Positions 48,775 to 59,579 of a stretch of 64,000 bases of DNA are shown here, piece after piece. The notes under the pieces were generated by a model, which was given only the letters and a program-made list of their open reading frames with translations, made no database searches and had not been told where the DNA came from. The DNA is from Pantoea sp. Eser. GTDB taxonomy: Bacteria > Pseudomonadota > Gammaproteobacteria > Enterobacterales > Enterobacteriaceae. The stretch is taken from positions 124,001 through 188,000 of the forward strand of contig SZZY01000007.1 in NCBI GenBank assembly GCA_009830035.1, written 5' to 3'. Numbering within the stretch: position 1 is the stretch's first letter; the number at the start of each line of letters is the position of its first letter. The translations under genes and the position numbers were made by a program.

Positions 48775-51333
48775 TTGTACCTCTATATTGAGACACTGAA
48801 ACAGAGACTGGATGCAATCAACCAGCTGCGCGTCGATCGTGCACTGGCTGCCATGGGACCCGCTTTTCAGCGCGTCTACAGTCTGCTGCCAACCTTATTA
48901 CATTATCAACATCCGCAGATGCCGGGTTACCTTGAAGGTAGCGTTCCACATGGCATCAGCTTCTTCACGCCTGATGAAAATCAGCGTCAGCTACTGGCCG
49001 ATTTGACCGGCGACAGCGACCTATGCCTTGCCGATGCGCCAAAAGGCGAAATGCCGATCACCGCGATTTATTCGATGGGCAGCACCTCGTCGGTCGGTCA
49101 GAACAGCGTGTCGGATCTCGACATCTGGGTCTGTCATCAATCCTGGCTGGACAATGAAGAACGCCTTAATCTGCAGCGTAAATGTACCATGCTGCAGAAA
49201 TGGTGCGTCTCTATGGGCGTGGAAGTGAGCTTCTTCCTGATCGATGAGAACCGTTTCCGGAATAACGAAAGCGGTAATCTGGGCGGTGAAGATTGTGGCT
49301 CGACCCAACACATTCTGCTGCTGGATGAGTTTTACCGTACTGCGGTGCGCATGGCGGGTAAACGCATCCTGTGGAACATGGTGCCCGGCGAAGAAGAGCA
49401 CCATTACGACGACTACGTGATGTCGCTCTACGCCAAAGGCGTGTTGACGCCAAACGAATGGCTCGATCTGGGCGGCCTTGGCACGCTGTCGGCGGAGGAG
49501 TACTTCGGCGCCAGCCTGTGGCAGCTGTATAAAAGTATCGATTCACCGTATAAAGCGGTGCTGAAAACCCTGCTGCTGGAAGCTTACAGCTGGGAATACC
49601 CGAATACGCAACTGCTGGCGATGGACATCAAACAGCGCCTGCACGACGGCGAAATCATCTGCTTCGGTCTTGATCCCTATTGCATGATGCTGGAACGTGT
49701 CACGCGTTATCTGACCAGCGTGGACGATCAGCCACGCCTCAATCTGGTGCGCCGCTGTTTCTACCTCAAAGTGTGCGAGAAACTCAGCACCGAAGAACAT
49801 CAGCATCGCACCGGCTGGCGGCGTGAGATTCTGTCGCAGCTGGTGAAAGAGTGGGGCTGGGATGACGAGAAAATTGCCATCCTCGACAACCGCGCAGAGT
49901 GGAAAATCGAGCGGGTGCGTGAAGCGCACAATGAACTGCTGGATGCGATGATGCAGAGTTATCGCAACCTGATCCGGTTCGCCCGCCGCAACAATTTAAG
50001 CGCCAGCGCGAGTCCGCACGATATCGGCGTGTTGACCCGTAAACTGTACGCCGCGTTTGAAGCGCTGCCGGGCAAAGTTACCCTGGTCAATCCGCAGATT
50101 TCGCCCGATCTCTCTGAACCGAACCTGACCTTTATTCATGTGCCGCCAGGCCGGGCCAACCGCGCGGGCTGGTACCTGTATAACCAGGCGCCGGACATGG
50201 ATTCGATCATCAGCCATCAGCCGCTGGAATATAACCGCTACCTGAATAAGCTGGTGGCGTGGGCGTGGTTCAACGGTCTGCTGACCCGCAAAACCCGGCT
50301 GCACATTAAAGGCAATGAGATTTGCGATCTGGCGCGTCTGCAGGAGCTGGTCAATGACGTCTCCAGTCATTCCCCGCTTCGCCTGCCGGCCCCGACGCCA
50401 AAAGCGCTCTACAGTCCGTGTGAAATTCGTCACCTCGCGATTATCGTCAACCTAGAGCACGATCCGACCTCGGCGTTCCGTAATCAGGTGGTGCACTTCG
50501 ACTTCCGTAAGCTCGACGTATTCAGCTTCAGTCAGCAGCAGCAGTGCCTGATCGGCAGTATCGACCTGCTCTACCGTAACTCGTGGAATGAAGTGCGTAC
50601 GCTGCACTTCAGCGGCGAACAGGCGATGATCGCAGGGCTGAAAACCATTCTTGGTAAGATGCATCAGGATGCCGCGCCGCCCGATACGGTCGAAGTGTTC
50701 TGCTACAGCCAGCATCTGCGCGGGCTGATCCGTACCCGCGTACAACAACTGGTGTCGGAATGCATTGAGCTGCGGCTCTCCAGTACGCGACAAGAGCCGG
50801 GCCGCTTCAAAGCGCTGCGCATGGCGGGCCAGACCTGGGGTCTGTTCTTTGAACGCATGAGCGTCTCGGTGCAGAAGCTGGAAAATGCCGTCGAATTTTA
50901 CGGCGCGATTTCCAACAACAAGCTGCACGGCCTGACGATCAAGGTGGAAACCAACCAGACGCCGCTGCCGCCGGTGGTCAACGGCTATGCCAGCGAAGGC
51001 ATCATGCAGTTCTTCTTTGAAAACACCACCGATGAGCGCGGTTTCAACATCTACATTCTTGATGAGACCAACCGGGTCGAGGTCTATCATCACTGCGAAG
51101 GCAGCAAAGAGGAGCTGGTGCGTGACGTCAGTCGTTTCTACTCTTCGTCGCACGATCGCTTTACCTACGGCTCCAGTTTTATCAACTTCAACCTGCCGCA
51201 GTTCTATCAGATCGTGAATACCGGTGAACGTTTCCAGGTGATTCCGTTCCGCAGCCAGACGTTGACGCAGCTGTGCGCCTCACCGCCTGACAACGATAAC
51301 GGCGACTATCAACCGCGCTATCAGGTGCATTGA
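48775..51333 (+). CDS. cyaA: Class I adenylate cyclase CyaA
   Basis: Makes cAMP in response to EIIA-Glc. 852 aa (E. coli 848). I chose the TTG giving [20 protein letters not shown], because E. coli cyaA also starts at UUG and upstream in-frame codons are not conserved. The catalytic N-terminal half has [20 protein letters not shown] and [20 protein letters not shown]; the regulatory C-terminal half has [20 protein letters not shown]. The inefficient TTG start, the CRP site and the divergent hemC all match E. coli. cyaY is missing downstream. Confidence 0.97.
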   Translation: MYLYIETLKQRLDAINQLRVDRALAAMGPAFQRVYSLLPTLLHYQHPQMPGYLEGSVPHGISFFTPDENQRQLLADLTGDSDLCLADAPKGEMPITAIYSMGSTSSVGQNSVSDLDIWVCHQSWLDNEERLNLQRKCTMLQKWCVSMGVEVSFFLIDENRFRNNESGNLGGEDCGSTQHILLLDEFYRTAVRMAGKRILWNMVPGEEEHHYDDYVMSLYAKGVLTPNEWLDLGGLGTLSAEEYFGASLWQLYKSIDSPYKAVLKTLLLEAYSWEYPNTQLLAMDIKQRLHDGEIICFGLDPYCMMLERVTRYLTSVDDQPRLNLVRRCFYLKVCEKLSTEEHQHRTGWRREILSQLVKEWGWDDEKIAILDNRAEWKIERVREAHNELLDAMMQSYRNLIRFARRNNLSASASPHDIGVLTRKLYAAFEALPGKVTLVNPQISPDLSEPNLTFIHVPPGRANRAGWYLYNQAPDMDSIISHQPLEYNRYLNKLVAWAWFNGLLTRKTRLHIKGNEICDLARLQELVNDVSSHSPLRLPAPTPKALYSPCEIRHLAIIVNLEHDPTSAFRNQVVHFDFRKLDVFSFSQQQQCLIGSIDLLYRNSWNEVRTLHFSGEQAMIAGLKTILGKMHQDAAPPDTVEVFCYSQHLRGLIRTRVQQLVSECIELRLSSTRQEPGRFKALRMAGQTWGLFFERMSVSVQKLENAVEFYGAISNNKLHGLTIKVETNQTPLPPVVNGYASEGIMQFFFENTTDERGFNIYILDETNRVEVYHHCEGSKEELVRDVSRFYSSSHDRFTYGSSFINFNLPQFYQIVNTGERFQVIPFRSQTLTQLCASPPDNDNGDYQPRYQVH

Positions 51334-51340
51334 ACCCGAT

Positions 51341-51366
51341 CGGCCGCCTGCCTGCTCAGGCGGCCG
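51341..51366. terminator. Hairpin between cyaA and lptM
   Basis: CGGCCGCCTG-cctgct-CAGGCGGCCG: a perfect 10-bp stem 8 bp after the cyaA stop. No U tract; probable end of cyaA transcripts. It occupies the place where cyaY lies in E. coli. Confidence 0.65.
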
Positions 51367-51479
51367 TCATCTTCCCGGCCTGACACTCTGCTCACGCTAT
51401 TTGCGGGGATTTCCTGTTGCTTTTCCAACTTCAACTGCGATGATAAGCATCCAGGTAAAGGACATGAAGAGCATAAAGA

Positions 51480-51680
51480 ATGAAGAAAGTGATAAGCCTG
51501 TTGGCGATGGCGCTGGCTGTGACCAGCCTTGCCGGTTGTGGTCTGAAAGGGCCGCTTTATTTCCCGCCGAAGGACCAGCCGAAGAAGCAACAATCCCCGA
51601 CTGAACGCCAGAAAGCAGATGCCTCTAAAGCGGATGTGAACGGTCTGGTGACCGGCGATTCGAGCGCGCAAGCGAACTAA
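51480..51680 (+). CDS. lptM: LPS assembly-associated lipoprotein LptM (YifL)
   Basis: 66-aa lipoprotein. The signal peptide [20 protein letters not shown] has the lipobox LAGC with the acylated Cys at position 20, followed by [10 protein letters not shown], the conserved block that in E. coli LptM contacts the LptD translocon. The Gln/Lys-rich tail is disordered. It precedes dapF by 28 bp and is probably co-transcribed with dapF-yigA-xerC-yigB. Confidence 0.93.
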   Translation: MKKVISLLAMALAVTSLAGCGLKGPLYFPPKDQPKKQQSPTERQKADASKADVNGLVTGDSSAQAN

Positions 51681-51708
51681 TATAATGGCTTATCCGGCGG
51701 AGCTAAAA

Positions 51709-52533
51709 ATGCAGTTCTCCAAAATGCACGGTCTCGGCAACGACTTTATGGTGGTCGATGCGGTGACGCAAAACGTCTTTTTCTCGCCGGAGTTGATCCG
51801 CCGGCTGGCCGATCGTCATTTGGGGATCGGTTTTGATCAATTGCTGATTGTTGAGCCGCCTTACGATCCCGATCTCGATTTCCACTATCGCATTTTCAAT
51901 GCCGATGGCAGTGAAGTCGCGCAGTGCGGCAACGGCGCGCGCTGCTTTGCCCGCTTCGTTCAGCTGAAAGGGCTGACCAACAAAAGCGACATTCGCGTCA
52001 GCACCCAAAACGGCCGTATGGTGCTGAGCGTCACGCCGGACGATCAGGTCCGCGTCAACATGGGTGAGCCCAACTTTGAGCCGCAGCAGGTGCCGTTTCG
52101 CGCCAATAAAGCCGAGAATCTCTATCTGCTGCGCGTTGCCGAGCAGACGGTAATGCTGGGGGCGGTTTCCATGGGCAATCCCCACTGCGTTATTCAGGTC
52201 GACAGCGTGAAAACCGCGCAGGTTGAACTGCTGGGGCCGATTCTGGAAAGCCATGAGCGCTTCCCGGATCGCGTTAACGTTGGCTTTATGGAAATCATCA
52301 ATCCGGAACACATTCGCCTGCGCGTGTATGAACGCGGCGCAGGGGAAACGCAGGCGTGCGGCAGCGGAGCCTGTGCTGCCGTTGCGTGCGGCATTCAGCA
52401 GGGTATTCTGGCGCCAAAAGTACGCGTCGATCTGCCCGGCGGAACGCTGCATATCACCTGGAAGGGGGCGGGTCAGCCACTCTACATGACCGGTCCCGCC
52501 ACACATGTCTACGATGGGTTTATTCATCTATGA
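51709..52533 (+). CDS. dapF: Diaminopimelate epimerase DapF
   Basis: Interconverts LL- and meso-DAP for lysine and peptidoglycan. 274 aa from [20 protein letters not shown], as in E. coli; eight upstream in-frame codons are not conserved. Both catalytic cysteines are present: [12 protein letters not shown] (Cys73) and [14 protein letters not shown] (Cys217). Stop overlaps yigA by ATGA. Confidence 0.98.
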   Translation: MQFSKMHGLGNDFMVVDAVTQNVFFSPELIRRLADRHLGIGFDQLLIVEPPYDPDLDFHYRIFNADGSEVAQCGNGARCFARFVQLKGLTNKSDIRVSTQNGRMVLSVTPDDQVRVNMGEPNFEPQQVPFRANKAENLYLLRVAEQTVMLGAVSMGNPHCVIQVDSVKTAQVELLGPILESHERFPDRVNVGFMEIINPEHIRLRVYERGAGETQACGSGACAAVACGIQQGILAPKVRVDLPGGTLHITWKGAGQPLYMTGPATHVYDGFIHL

Positions 52534-53234
52534 AAAATATCGAAGAGCAGGCGGACAGTACGGTCCTGCTGGACGATCAGGCCGTCAGTGATTATCTGCG
52601 GCAAAATCCCGATTTCTTCATCCGCAACGCCCGCCAGATTGAACAGATGGCAGTGCCGCATCCGGTACGCGGCAGCGTGTCACTGGTTGAGTGGCACATG
52701 GCGCGGCAGCGTAACCATATCCAGCAGCTGGAAGAAGAGATTACCCTGCTGATGGAACAGGCCACCGCCAATCACGACTTGTTTGACCGCTTGCTGGCGC
52801 TGCAAAGCCATCTGGCGGCAGCCGATTCGCTGCAGGAGATGCTGAATCGTCTGCACCGCTGGGCGCGTGAACTCGGCCTGGCCGGGGCCAACGTGCGACT
52901 GTTCAGCGATAAATGGCAGCTCGGTGCGCCTTCGGATTTCTTCCAGCTTAACCTGTCGCGCCAGGCCTTTGAGCCGCTGCGCATCCAGCGCTTCGGCAAT
53001 CAGCACCACTATCTGGGCAATATCAATGGCCCGGAATTATTGCTGCTGTTACCGCAGGCGAAGGCGATCGGTTCGGTCGCGATGTCGCTGATGGGCGAAA
53101 CCGGCGATCTGGGCGTGCTGATCTTCAGCAGCCGCGACAGCCAGCATTATCAATCCGGCATGGGTACGTTGCTGCTGCAGAACCTGTCGCAGATGGTGCC
53201 TGATTTGCTGACCCGCTGGATTGAACACGCATGA
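52530..53234 (+). CDS. yigA: DUF484 family protein YigA
   Basis: 234 aa (E. coli 235), start [20 protein letters not shown] overlapping dapF. An N-terminal helix ([16 protein letters not shown]), a short coiled coil (about 55-85) and a GAF-like C-terminal domain. Function unknown; always between dapF and xerC in enterics. Overlaps xerC by 4 bp. Confidence 0.95.
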   Translation: MKNIEEQADSTVLLDDQAVSDYLRQNPDFFIRNARQIEQMAVPHPVRGSVSLVEWHMARQRNHIQQLEEEITLLMEQATANHDLFDRLLALQSHLAAADSLQEMLNRLHRWARELGLAGANVRLFSDKWQLGAPSDFFQLNLSRQAFEPLRIQRFGNQHHYLGNINGPELLLLLPQAKAIGSVAMSLMGETGDLGVLIFSSRDSQHYQSGMGTLLLQNLSQMVPDLLTRWIEHA

Positions 53235-54136
53235 GCAGCGCGCTGCAGGAGGCCGTCGACGGATTTCTGTGGTACCTTAAGGTGGAGCGCCAGCTCAGTC
53301 CGTTGACCCAGAGCAGCTATGCCCGCCAGCTGGCGGCGCTGGTAGCGATAGCCGATGAGATGAAGCTCAGTGCCTGGACGCAGCTCGAACCGGCGCAGGT
53401 GCGCAGCATGGCGGCACGCAGTCGTCGCGCCGGTCTGGCCGCCAGCAGTCTTGCGTTACGCCTCTCGGCGCTGCGCAGTTTTCTCGACTGGCAGGTCAGC
53501 CAGGGGTTGCTCAGCGCGAACCCGGCGAAAGGGGTAATGACGCCGCGTAAGACGCGCCATCTGCCGAAAAATATCGATGTCGATGACGTAAACCAACTGC
53601 TGGAGATTGATCCCAGCGATCCGCTGGCGGTGCGCGACCGCACCATGCTGGAAGTGATGTACGGCGGTGGTCTGCGTCTCTCTGAACTGGTGAATCTGGA
53701 TTGTCGTCATATTGATCTCGATTCCGGCGAAGTGTGGGTGGTGGGTAAGGGCAGCAAAGAGCGTCGTGTGCCGATTGGCCGCACCGCGGTCAGCTGGATC
53801 CAGCACTGGTTGCCGCTGCGCGCCAGCTTTTGCGGCGAGGATGACGCGCTGTTTCTCTCTACGCGCGGCAACCGGATATCGGCGCGTAACGTGCAAAAGC
53901 GTTTCGCTGAATGGGGCATCAAGCAGGGCGCGACCAGCCATATTCATCCGCACAAACTGCGGCACTCCTTTGCGACCCACCTGCTGGAATCGAGCGGTGA
54001 TTTGCGCGCGGTGCAGGAGCTGCTGGGCCACGCCAATCTCTCGACCACCCAGATTTATACCCATCTCGACTTTCAGCATCTGGCTTCGGTCTATGATGCT
54101 GCGCATCCCCGGGCCAAACGAGGAAAGAACGAATGA
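53231..54136 (+). CDS. xerC: Site-specific recombinase XerC
   Basis: Tyrosine recombinase that with XerD resolves chromosome dimers at dif. 301 aa (E. coli 298). N-terminal core-binding SAM-like domain (about 5-95); catalytic residues: Arg in [13 protein letters not shown], Lys in [10 protein letters not shown], His/Arg in [12 protein letters not shown], His in LLGHANLS and Tyr in TTQIYTHLD. Within the dapF-yigA-xerC-yigB overlap chain, as in E. coli. Confidence 0.98.
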   Translation: MSSALQEAVDGFLWYLKVERQLSPLTQSSYARQLAALVAIADEMKLSAWTQLEPAQVRSMAARSRRAGLAASSLALRLSALRSFLDWQVSQGLLSANPAKGVMTPRKTRHLPKNIDVDDVNQLLEIDPSDPLAVRDRTMLEVMYGGGLRLSELVNLDCRHIDLDSGEVWVVGKGSKERRVPIGRTAVSWIQHWLPLRASFCGEDDALFLSTRGNRISARNVQKRFAEWGIKQGATSHIHPHKLRHSFATHLLESSGDLRAVQELLGHANLSTTQIYTHLDFQHLASVYDAAHPRAKRGKNE

Positions 54137-54849
54137 AGTTTTATCGTCCGCTGGCTGCCATAAAAGCCATCACCTTCGACCTTGATGACACGCTGTATGA
54201 TAACCATCCGGTGATCCGCCGGACCACCGCTGAATCCCATGCGGCGCTACAGGCCTTTCATCCGGCGCTGCGCGATTTTACGCCGCAGGCTTACCAGGCG
54301 CTGCGCGACGAGTTGCTGCTGCGTGAACCGGAGATCTACCACGATGTGTCGGAGTGGCGTCGGCGTTCGGTTGAGCTGGCGATGCTGAACATCGGCTTGT
54401 CTGCCGCTGAGGCGACGGCCGGGGCGGAGCAGGTCATGGCGGTGTTTCATCAATGGCGTAGCCAGGTTGAGATGCCGGATGAGACCCATCAGACGCTGAA
54501 AATCCTGGCGGAGAAAGTTCCGCTGGTGGCGGTCACCAACGGTAATGCCTGCCCGGAAAAAATGGGCATTGCCGATTACTTCCGGTTTACGCTGCGGGCG
54601 GGGCCGGATGGACGTGCGAAGCCGTGGCAGGATATGTATCAGCGGGCGGCACAGCGGCTTAATATCGCCCCTCAGCACATTCTGCACGTCGGCGACGATC
54701 TCACCACCGATGTGGCTGGCTCGTTGCGTTGCGGTATGCAGGCCTGCTGGATTAACCTGCGTCAGGGCAACCTGATGCATATCGCCGATGCGCGCCTGTT
54801 GCCGCATGTCGAAATTTCGCAGTTGGCATCACTCACCTCACTGCTATAA
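54133..54849 (+). CDS. yigB: HAD-family phosphatase YigB
   Basis: 238 aa; E. coli YigB dephosphorylates FMN and other substrates. HAD motifs: [21 protein letters not shown] with Lys in [23 protein letters not shown]. It overlaps xerC by ATGA. The uvrD promoter lies across its last codons. Confidence 0.95.
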   Translation: MKFYRPLAAIKAITFDLDDTLYDNHPVIRRTTAESHAALQAFHPALRDFTPQAYQALRDELLLREPEIYHDVSEWRRRSVELAMLNIGLSAAEATAGAEQVMAVFHQWRSQVEMPDETHQTLKILAEKVPLVAVTNGNACPEKMGIADYFRFTLRAGPDGRAKPWQDMYQRAAQRLNIAPQHILHVGDDLTTDVAGSLRCGMQACWINLRQGNLMHIADARLLPHVEISQLASLTSLL

Positions 54850-54868
54850 TAGCTGTAAATTTATCCAG
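54823..54868 (+). promoter_or_regulatory. uvrD promoter with LexA box
   Basis: TTGGCA (54823-54828), 16 bp, TATAAT (54845-54850). The LexA box CTGT-aaatttat-CCAG (54853-54868) follows directly and matches the E. coli uvrD operator pattern CTGT-N8-CCAG. SOS induction of uvrD is inferred. The promoter begins inside yigB. Confidence 0.88.
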
Positions 54869-54944
54869 TCGTCTCCCTTCGTTTCGCGCTGCGGCCGTGG
54901 CGGCAGCCGGGTTTGTTCCCGCCGCAGGCCGGACACCGGCAGCC

Positions 54945-54988
54945 GTCGCCTGGCGTCAGGCGTAACAGACCGGGCGGCGACCTTTTTT
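54945..54988 (+). promoter_or_regulatory. Attenuator-like hairpin in the uvrD leader
   Basis: GTCGCC (54945-54950) can pair with GGCGAC (54976-54981), which is followed by C and T6, about 20 bp before the uvrD ATG. Transcription attenuation has been described for E. coli uvrD. The GC-rich leader from about 54880 has several competing stems. Confidence 0.65.
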
Positions 54989-55006
54989 CTTTGGTAAACG
55001 GGGCTT

Positions 55007-57169
55007 ATGGACGTTTCTGAACTGCTCGACGGTTTGAATGACAAACAGCGCGAGGCCGTTGCGGCACCGCGCTGTAACCTGCTGGTGCTGGCAGGCGCGG
55101 GCTGTGGAAAAACGCGGGTGCTGGTCCATCGCATCGCCTGGCTGCTGTCGGTCGAAAACTGTTCGCCTTACTCGATTATGGCGGTGACCTTTACCAACAA
55201 AGCGGCGGCCGAGATGCGTCACCGTATTGGGCAGCTGATCGGCACCAGCCAGGGCGGCATGTGGATCGGTACCTTCCACGGCTTGGCGCACCGCTTGCTG
55301 CGTGCCCACCATCTGGACGCCAATTTGCCGCAGGACTTTCAAATCCTCGACAGTGAAGACCAGCTGCGCCTGCTTAAGCGCCTGATCAAATCGATGAATC
55401 TCGATGAGAAGCAGTGGCCGGCGCGTCAGGGCATGTGGTACATCAACGGCAAAAAAGATGAAGGCCTGCGGCCAAAGCATATTGAAAGTTATGGCAATCC
55501 GGTTGAGCAGACCTGGCTGCGTATCTATCGGGCCTATCAGGAAGCTTGCGACCGTGCCGGTTTAGTCGACTTTGCCGAACTGCTGCTGCGCGCCCATGAG
55601 CTGTGGCTCAACAAGCCACACATTCTGAATCACTACCGCGAACGCTTCACCGACGTGCTGGTGGACGAATTCCAGGATACTAACAACATTCAGTATGCGT
55701 GGATCCGCATGCTGGCGGGCGACAGCAGCCGGGTAATCATCGTCGGCGATGACGATCAGTCAATCTATGGCTGGCGCGGGGCGCAGGTCGAGAACATCCA
55801 GCGCTTCCTGCAGGATTTCCCCGGCGCGGAAACCATCCGCCTTGAGCAAAACTATCGCTCAACCAACAACATCCTGAAGTCCGCCAACGCCCTGATCGCC
55901 AACAATAATGGCCGTATGGGTAAAGAGCTGTGGACCGACGGCAGCGACGGCGAACCCATCTCCATCTATTGCGCCTTCAATGAGCTGGACGAAGCGCGCT
56001 TCGTGGTAAACCGCATCAAGACGTGGATGGAAAACGGCAACGCTCTGAATGATTGCGCCATTCTCTATCGCAGCAACGCCCAGTCGCGCGTGCTGGAAGA
56101 GGCGCTGCTACAAAGCAGTATGCCGTACCGTATTTATGGCGGTATGCGCTTCTTCGAGCGTCAGGAGATCAAAGATGCGCTCTCCTATCTGCGCCTGATG
56201 GCCAACCGCAATGATGACGCGGCATTTGAGCGCGTGGTCAACACCCCGACGCGTGGCGTGGGCGATCGTACGCTCGACGTGGTGCGCCAGACCGCGCGTG
56301 AACGGCAGATGACCCTGTGGCAGGCAACGCGCGAACTGCTGCAAACCCGCGCGCTGGCCGGCCGGGCCGCGTCGGCGCTGCAACGTTTCTGTGAATTGGT
56401 CGATTCGCTGGTTACAGAAACCGCAGAGCTGCCGCTGCATGTCCAGACCGACCGGGTGATCAAAGACTCCGGTCTGTGGCTGATGTACGAGCAGGAGAAC
56501 GGCGAAAAAGGCCAGGCGCGAATCGAAAACCTTGAGGAACTGGTGACCGCTACGCGCCAGTTCAGCTATCAGCATGAAGATGAAGACTTAATGCCGCTGA
56601 AGGCTTTTTTATCGCACGCGGCGCTGGAGGCGGGCGAAGGCCAGGCCGACAAATGGCAGGATGCAGTGCAGCTGATGACGCTGCACTCGGCGAAAGGGCT
56701 GGAGTTCAGCCAGGTATTTATCGTCGGGATGGAAGAGGGGATGTTCCCGAGCCAGATGTCGCTGGATGAAGGCGGCCGGCTGGAAGAGGAGCGTCGGCTG
56801 GCTTACGTTGGCGTGACCCGCGCGATGATCAAGCTGACGCTAACCTATGCCGAAACCCGCCGACTGTATGGTAAGGAAGTGTATCATCGGCCTTCACGTT
56901 TTATCGGCGAGCTGCCGGAAGAGTGCATTGAAGAAGTGCGCTTACGCGCCAGCGTCAGCCGTCCGGTGAATCACCAGCGGATGGGTGCGCCGGTGAGCAA
57001 AAACGACAGCGGTTTCGCGCTCGGCCAGCGGGTTCACCACGCGAAATTTGGTGAAGGCACCATCATTAATCTGGAAGGCAGCGGCGAGCACAGCCGCCTG
57101 CAGGTGGCTTTCCAGGGGCAGGGAATCAAGTGGTTAGTGGCGGCATACGCCAAACTGGAAACCCTGTAG
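55007..57169 (+). CDS. uvrD: DNA helicase II UvrD
   Basis: SF1A 3'-5' helicase for mismatch repair and nucleotide excision repair. 720 aa, the E. coli length, start MDVSELLDGLNDKQREAVAA. Motif [76 protein letters not shown]. The C-terminal Tudor-like RNAP-binding segment (VHHAKFGEGTIINLEGSGEH) is present. Intact, unlike the accessory genes further downstream. Confidence 0.98.
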   Translation: MDVSELLDGLNDKQREAVAAPRCNLLVLAGAGCGKTRVLVHRIAWLLSVENCSPYSIMAVTFTNKAAAEMRHRIGQLIGTSQGGMWIGTFHGLAHRLLRAHHLDANLPQDFQILDSEDQLRLLKRLIKSMNLDEKQWPARQGMWYINGKKDEGLRPKHIESYGNPVEQTWLRIYRAYQEACDRAGLVDFAELLLRAHELWLNKPHILNHYRERFTDVLVDEFQDTNNIQYAWIRMLAGDSSRVIIVGDDDQSIYGWRGAQVENIQRFLQDFPGAETIRLEQNYRSTNNILKSANALIANNNGRMGKELWTDGSDGEPISIYCAFNELDEARFVVNRIKTWMENGNALNDCAILYRSNAQSRVLEEALLQSSMPYRIYGGMRFFERQEIKDALSYLRLMANRNDDAAFERVVNTPTRGVGDRTLDVVRQTARERQMTLWQATRELLQTRALAGRAASALQRFCELVDSLVTETAELPLHVQTDRVIKDSGLWLMYEQENGEKGQARIENLEELVTATRQFSYQHEDEDLMPLKAFLSHAALEAGEGQADKWQDAVQLMTLHSAKGLEFSQVFIVGMEEGMFPSQMSLDEGGRLEEERRLAYVGVTRAMIKLTLTYAETRRLYGKEVYHRPSRFIGELPEECIEEVRLRASVSRPVNHQRMGAPVSKNDSGFALGQRVHHAKFGEGTIINLEGSGEHSRLQVAFQGQGIKWLVAAYAKLETL

Positions 57170-57471
57170 CCTGCGGTTGACGACATTTTCGTCTCAGCGT
57201 AACATGCGCCCACTATTATCATGAGAGGACAATGCCTTGGACACGCCCAGTCGATGCTGGCTCAATAACCTGGATAACAGGAATAACCGCTAAGGCTACC
57301 TCTCTACGCGGGTAGCCTTAGCGGTTATCAGCGACTTCCCTTTTCTAATCCCGTCGCACGAGTCAGCACTGATTTACCCTTGAAACTGTGTTTCCGTGTT
57401 CAGGTTGCCCGTTCCGCTTGGTGAACGGCGGACTGCCTTGTCCCATTTAGTCTGCAATGGGGAGTATTGCT
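57170..57471 (+). promoter_or_regulatory. corA leader with short ORF and 16-bp hairpin
   Basis: 302 bp with no full gene. A 27-codon frame (57232-57315; MPWTRPVDAGSITWITGITA onward) with GAGAGGA upstream leads into a perfect 16-bp stem (57285-57300 with 57311-57326, loop TCTCTACGCG), so its last codons lie within the hairpin. Salmonella corA has a leader peptide (corL) coupled to Mg-dependent Rho termination. This layout fits that idea, but I could not confirm the peptide by sequence. Confidence 0.55.
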
Positions 57472-58425
57472 ATGCTGAGCGCATTTAAACTGGATCACAG
57501 CCGCCTGACGCGTCTGGAGCTGGAAGACGAAAACGACAAACTGACCACCTCCGTCTGGGTCGATCTGATCGAACCGGAAGAGGGCGAGCGTGACCGGGTG
57601 CAATCCGAACTCGGTCAGAGCCTGGCAACCCGGCCTGAACTGGAAGATATCGAGGCCTCGGCACGCTTCTTTGAAGATGAAGATGGCTTGCATATTCACT
57701 CCTTCTTCTTCTATGAAGATGCCGAAGATCACGCCGGTAACTCCACCGTGGCGTTCACCATCCGTGAAGGCCGTCTCTACACGCTGCGTGAACGCGAACT
57801 GCCGGCCTTCCGGCTCTATCGCATGCGCGCCCGTAACCAGACGCTGATCGACGGCAATGCGTTTGAGCTGCTGCTCGACCTGTTTGAAACCAAAATCGAA
57901 CAGCTGGCAGATGAGATTGAGAACATCTATAGCGCGCTGGAAAAACTCAGTCGGGTGATCATGGAAGGTCAGCAGGGCGAAGAGTACGATCTGGCGCTGT
58001 CGCGTTTAGCCGAACTGGAAGATATCGGCTGGAAGGTGCGTTTGTGCCTGATGGATACCCAGCGCGCGCTCAACTTCCTGGTGCGTAAAGCGCGTTTGCC
58101 GGGCAATCAGCTGGAGCAGGCGCGTGAAATCCTGCGCGATATCGAATCGCTGCTGCCGCATAACGAATCGTTGTTCCAGAAGGTGAACTTCCTGATGCAG
58201 GCGGCGATGGGCTTTATCAATATCGAGCAGAACCGCATCATCAAGATCTTCTCGGTGGTTTCGGTGGTGTTCCTGCCGCCGACGCTGGTCGCCTCAAGCT
58301 ACGGCATGAACTTTGAGTTTATGCCAGAGCTGAAGTGGAGCTTTGGTTATCCCGCCGCGATTGGCCTGATGATTCTGGCCGGCCTGGCACCCTATCTCTA
58401 CTTTAAACGTAAAAACTGGTTATAA
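57472..58425 (+). CDS. corA: Magnesium/cobalt transporter CorA
   Basis: Pentameric inner-membrane Mg2+ channel. 317 aa (E. coli 316), start [21 protein letters not shown] large cytoplasmic N-terminal funnel, then TM1 ending in the signature [10 protein letters not shown] (GMN filter) and TM2 with the basic tail YFKRKNWL. The frame is open five codons upstream of the chosen ATG. Terminator follows. Confidence 0.98.
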   Translation: MLSAFKLDHSRLTRLELEDENDKLTTSVWVDLIEPEEGERDRVQSELGQSLATRPELEDIEASARFFEDEDGLHIHSFFFYEDAEDHAGNSTVAFTIREGRLYTLRERELPAFRLYRMRARNQTLIDGNAFELLLDLFETKIEQLADEIENIYSALEKLSRVIMEGQQGEEYDLALSRLAELEDIGWKVRLCLMDTQRALNFLVRKARLPGNQLEQAREILRDIESLLPHNESLFQKVNFLMQAAMGFINIEQNRIIKIFSVVSVVFLPPTLVASSYGMNFEFMPELKWSFGYPAAIGLMILAGLAPYLYFKRKNWL

Positions 58426-58434
58426 AGCGCGCAG

Positions 58435-58459
58435 CGGGTCGTCTGAGACGGCCCGTTTT
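58435..58459 (+). terminator. corA terminator
   Basis: CGGGTCGTC-tga-GACGGCCCG-TTTT, 9 bp after the corA stop. A 9-bp stem with one G-T wobble and a short U tract. Confidence 0.85.
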
Positions 58460-58522
58460 GCTGGCCCCCGTCTGCATTTCTGCGTAATCTTACCCTCTCT
58501 TTTTACAAATAATTAACTTCTT

Positions 58523-59579
58523 ATGGATGTACTCTCGTTGCGCGCGCAGTGGACACTGCTGTTATTTCAGCTCGGTGCTGTTGGGCAGCGTGCTGCAATT
58601 TTTTCACCTGCCCGCCGCGCTGTTGCTGGGACCGATGATTGTCGGTGTGGTGATGGGGCTGTCAGGCGCGACAATGCGCATTGATAAACGGCTGTTCCTG
58701 TTGGCGCAGGCGGTACTGGGCTGCATGATTGCGCAGAGCCTGTCGCCCTCCATTCTGACCCCGCTGATTCAGGACTGGACGGTGGTGCTGGCGTTGCTGC
58801 TGCTGACGCTGCGGCCAGCGGCCTGTCAGGCTTTCTGCTGATCCGCTTCAGTCAGAAAGCCCGGCCCGACCGGCGCATGGGGATCGTCACCGGGCGGCGC
58901 ATCGGCAATGGTCGCGATGGCCGGCGATTTCGGTGCCGACGTGCGGCTGGTGGCGTTCATGCAATATCTGCGGGTGCTGTTTGTCGCCACTGCGGCGGCG
59001 CTGGTGGCGCGAATCGGACTAGGCGATGCGGCCCATAGCGTTTCGCTGCTGTGGTTCCCGCCGCTGAATCTCGGCTTTTCGGTAACGCTGGCGTTGATGC
59101 TGACAGGGGCATGGCTCGGGACCACCCGGCTGCGCATTCCTTCCGGTGCCTTATTGCTGCCTGCACTGGCGGGCGCGGCGTTGAACGCCAGCGGGATGGC
59201 GATTTTGCAGGTGCCGGAATGGCTGCTGGCACTGGCTTATGTGCTGATTGGCTGGAGCGTCGGCCTGCGCTTCACCCGGCCGGTATTTTTGCTGGCTCTG
59301 CGCACGCTGCCGCAAATGCTGGCGTCGATTTTTGGATTGATGCTGTTGTGTGGCGGACTGGCGTGGATGCTGACGCGCGTACTGCATATCGATCTGATGA
59401 CGGCTTATCTCGCCACCAGCCCAAGCGGACTGGACACGGTGGCGATTATTGCTGCCGGAACCCAAGTCAATATGGCCTTTGTAATGGCATTACAGACGCT
59501 GCGGCTGTTCACCATCCTGCTGACCGGTCCGGCAATGGCGCGCTTTATCTCACGCTATGCGCGGCCTGCCACGGAATGA
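58523..59579 (+). pseudogene. Frameshifted AbrB-family membrane protein
   Basis: Multi-spanning inner-membrane protein of the AbrB/PF05145 family (unrelated to Bacillus AbrB; function not established). Start MDVLSLRAQWTLLLF, then an extra base near 58568, after which SSVLLGSVLQFFHLPAALLL reads in frame. A second shift near 58815 and a third near 58856 are needed to reach MVAMAGDFGADVRLVAFMQY and the intact C-terminal half (LATSPSGLDTVAIIAAGTQV). Three small indels make it a pseudogene. Its last 30 bp overlap the convergent rarD end. Confidence 0.85.
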
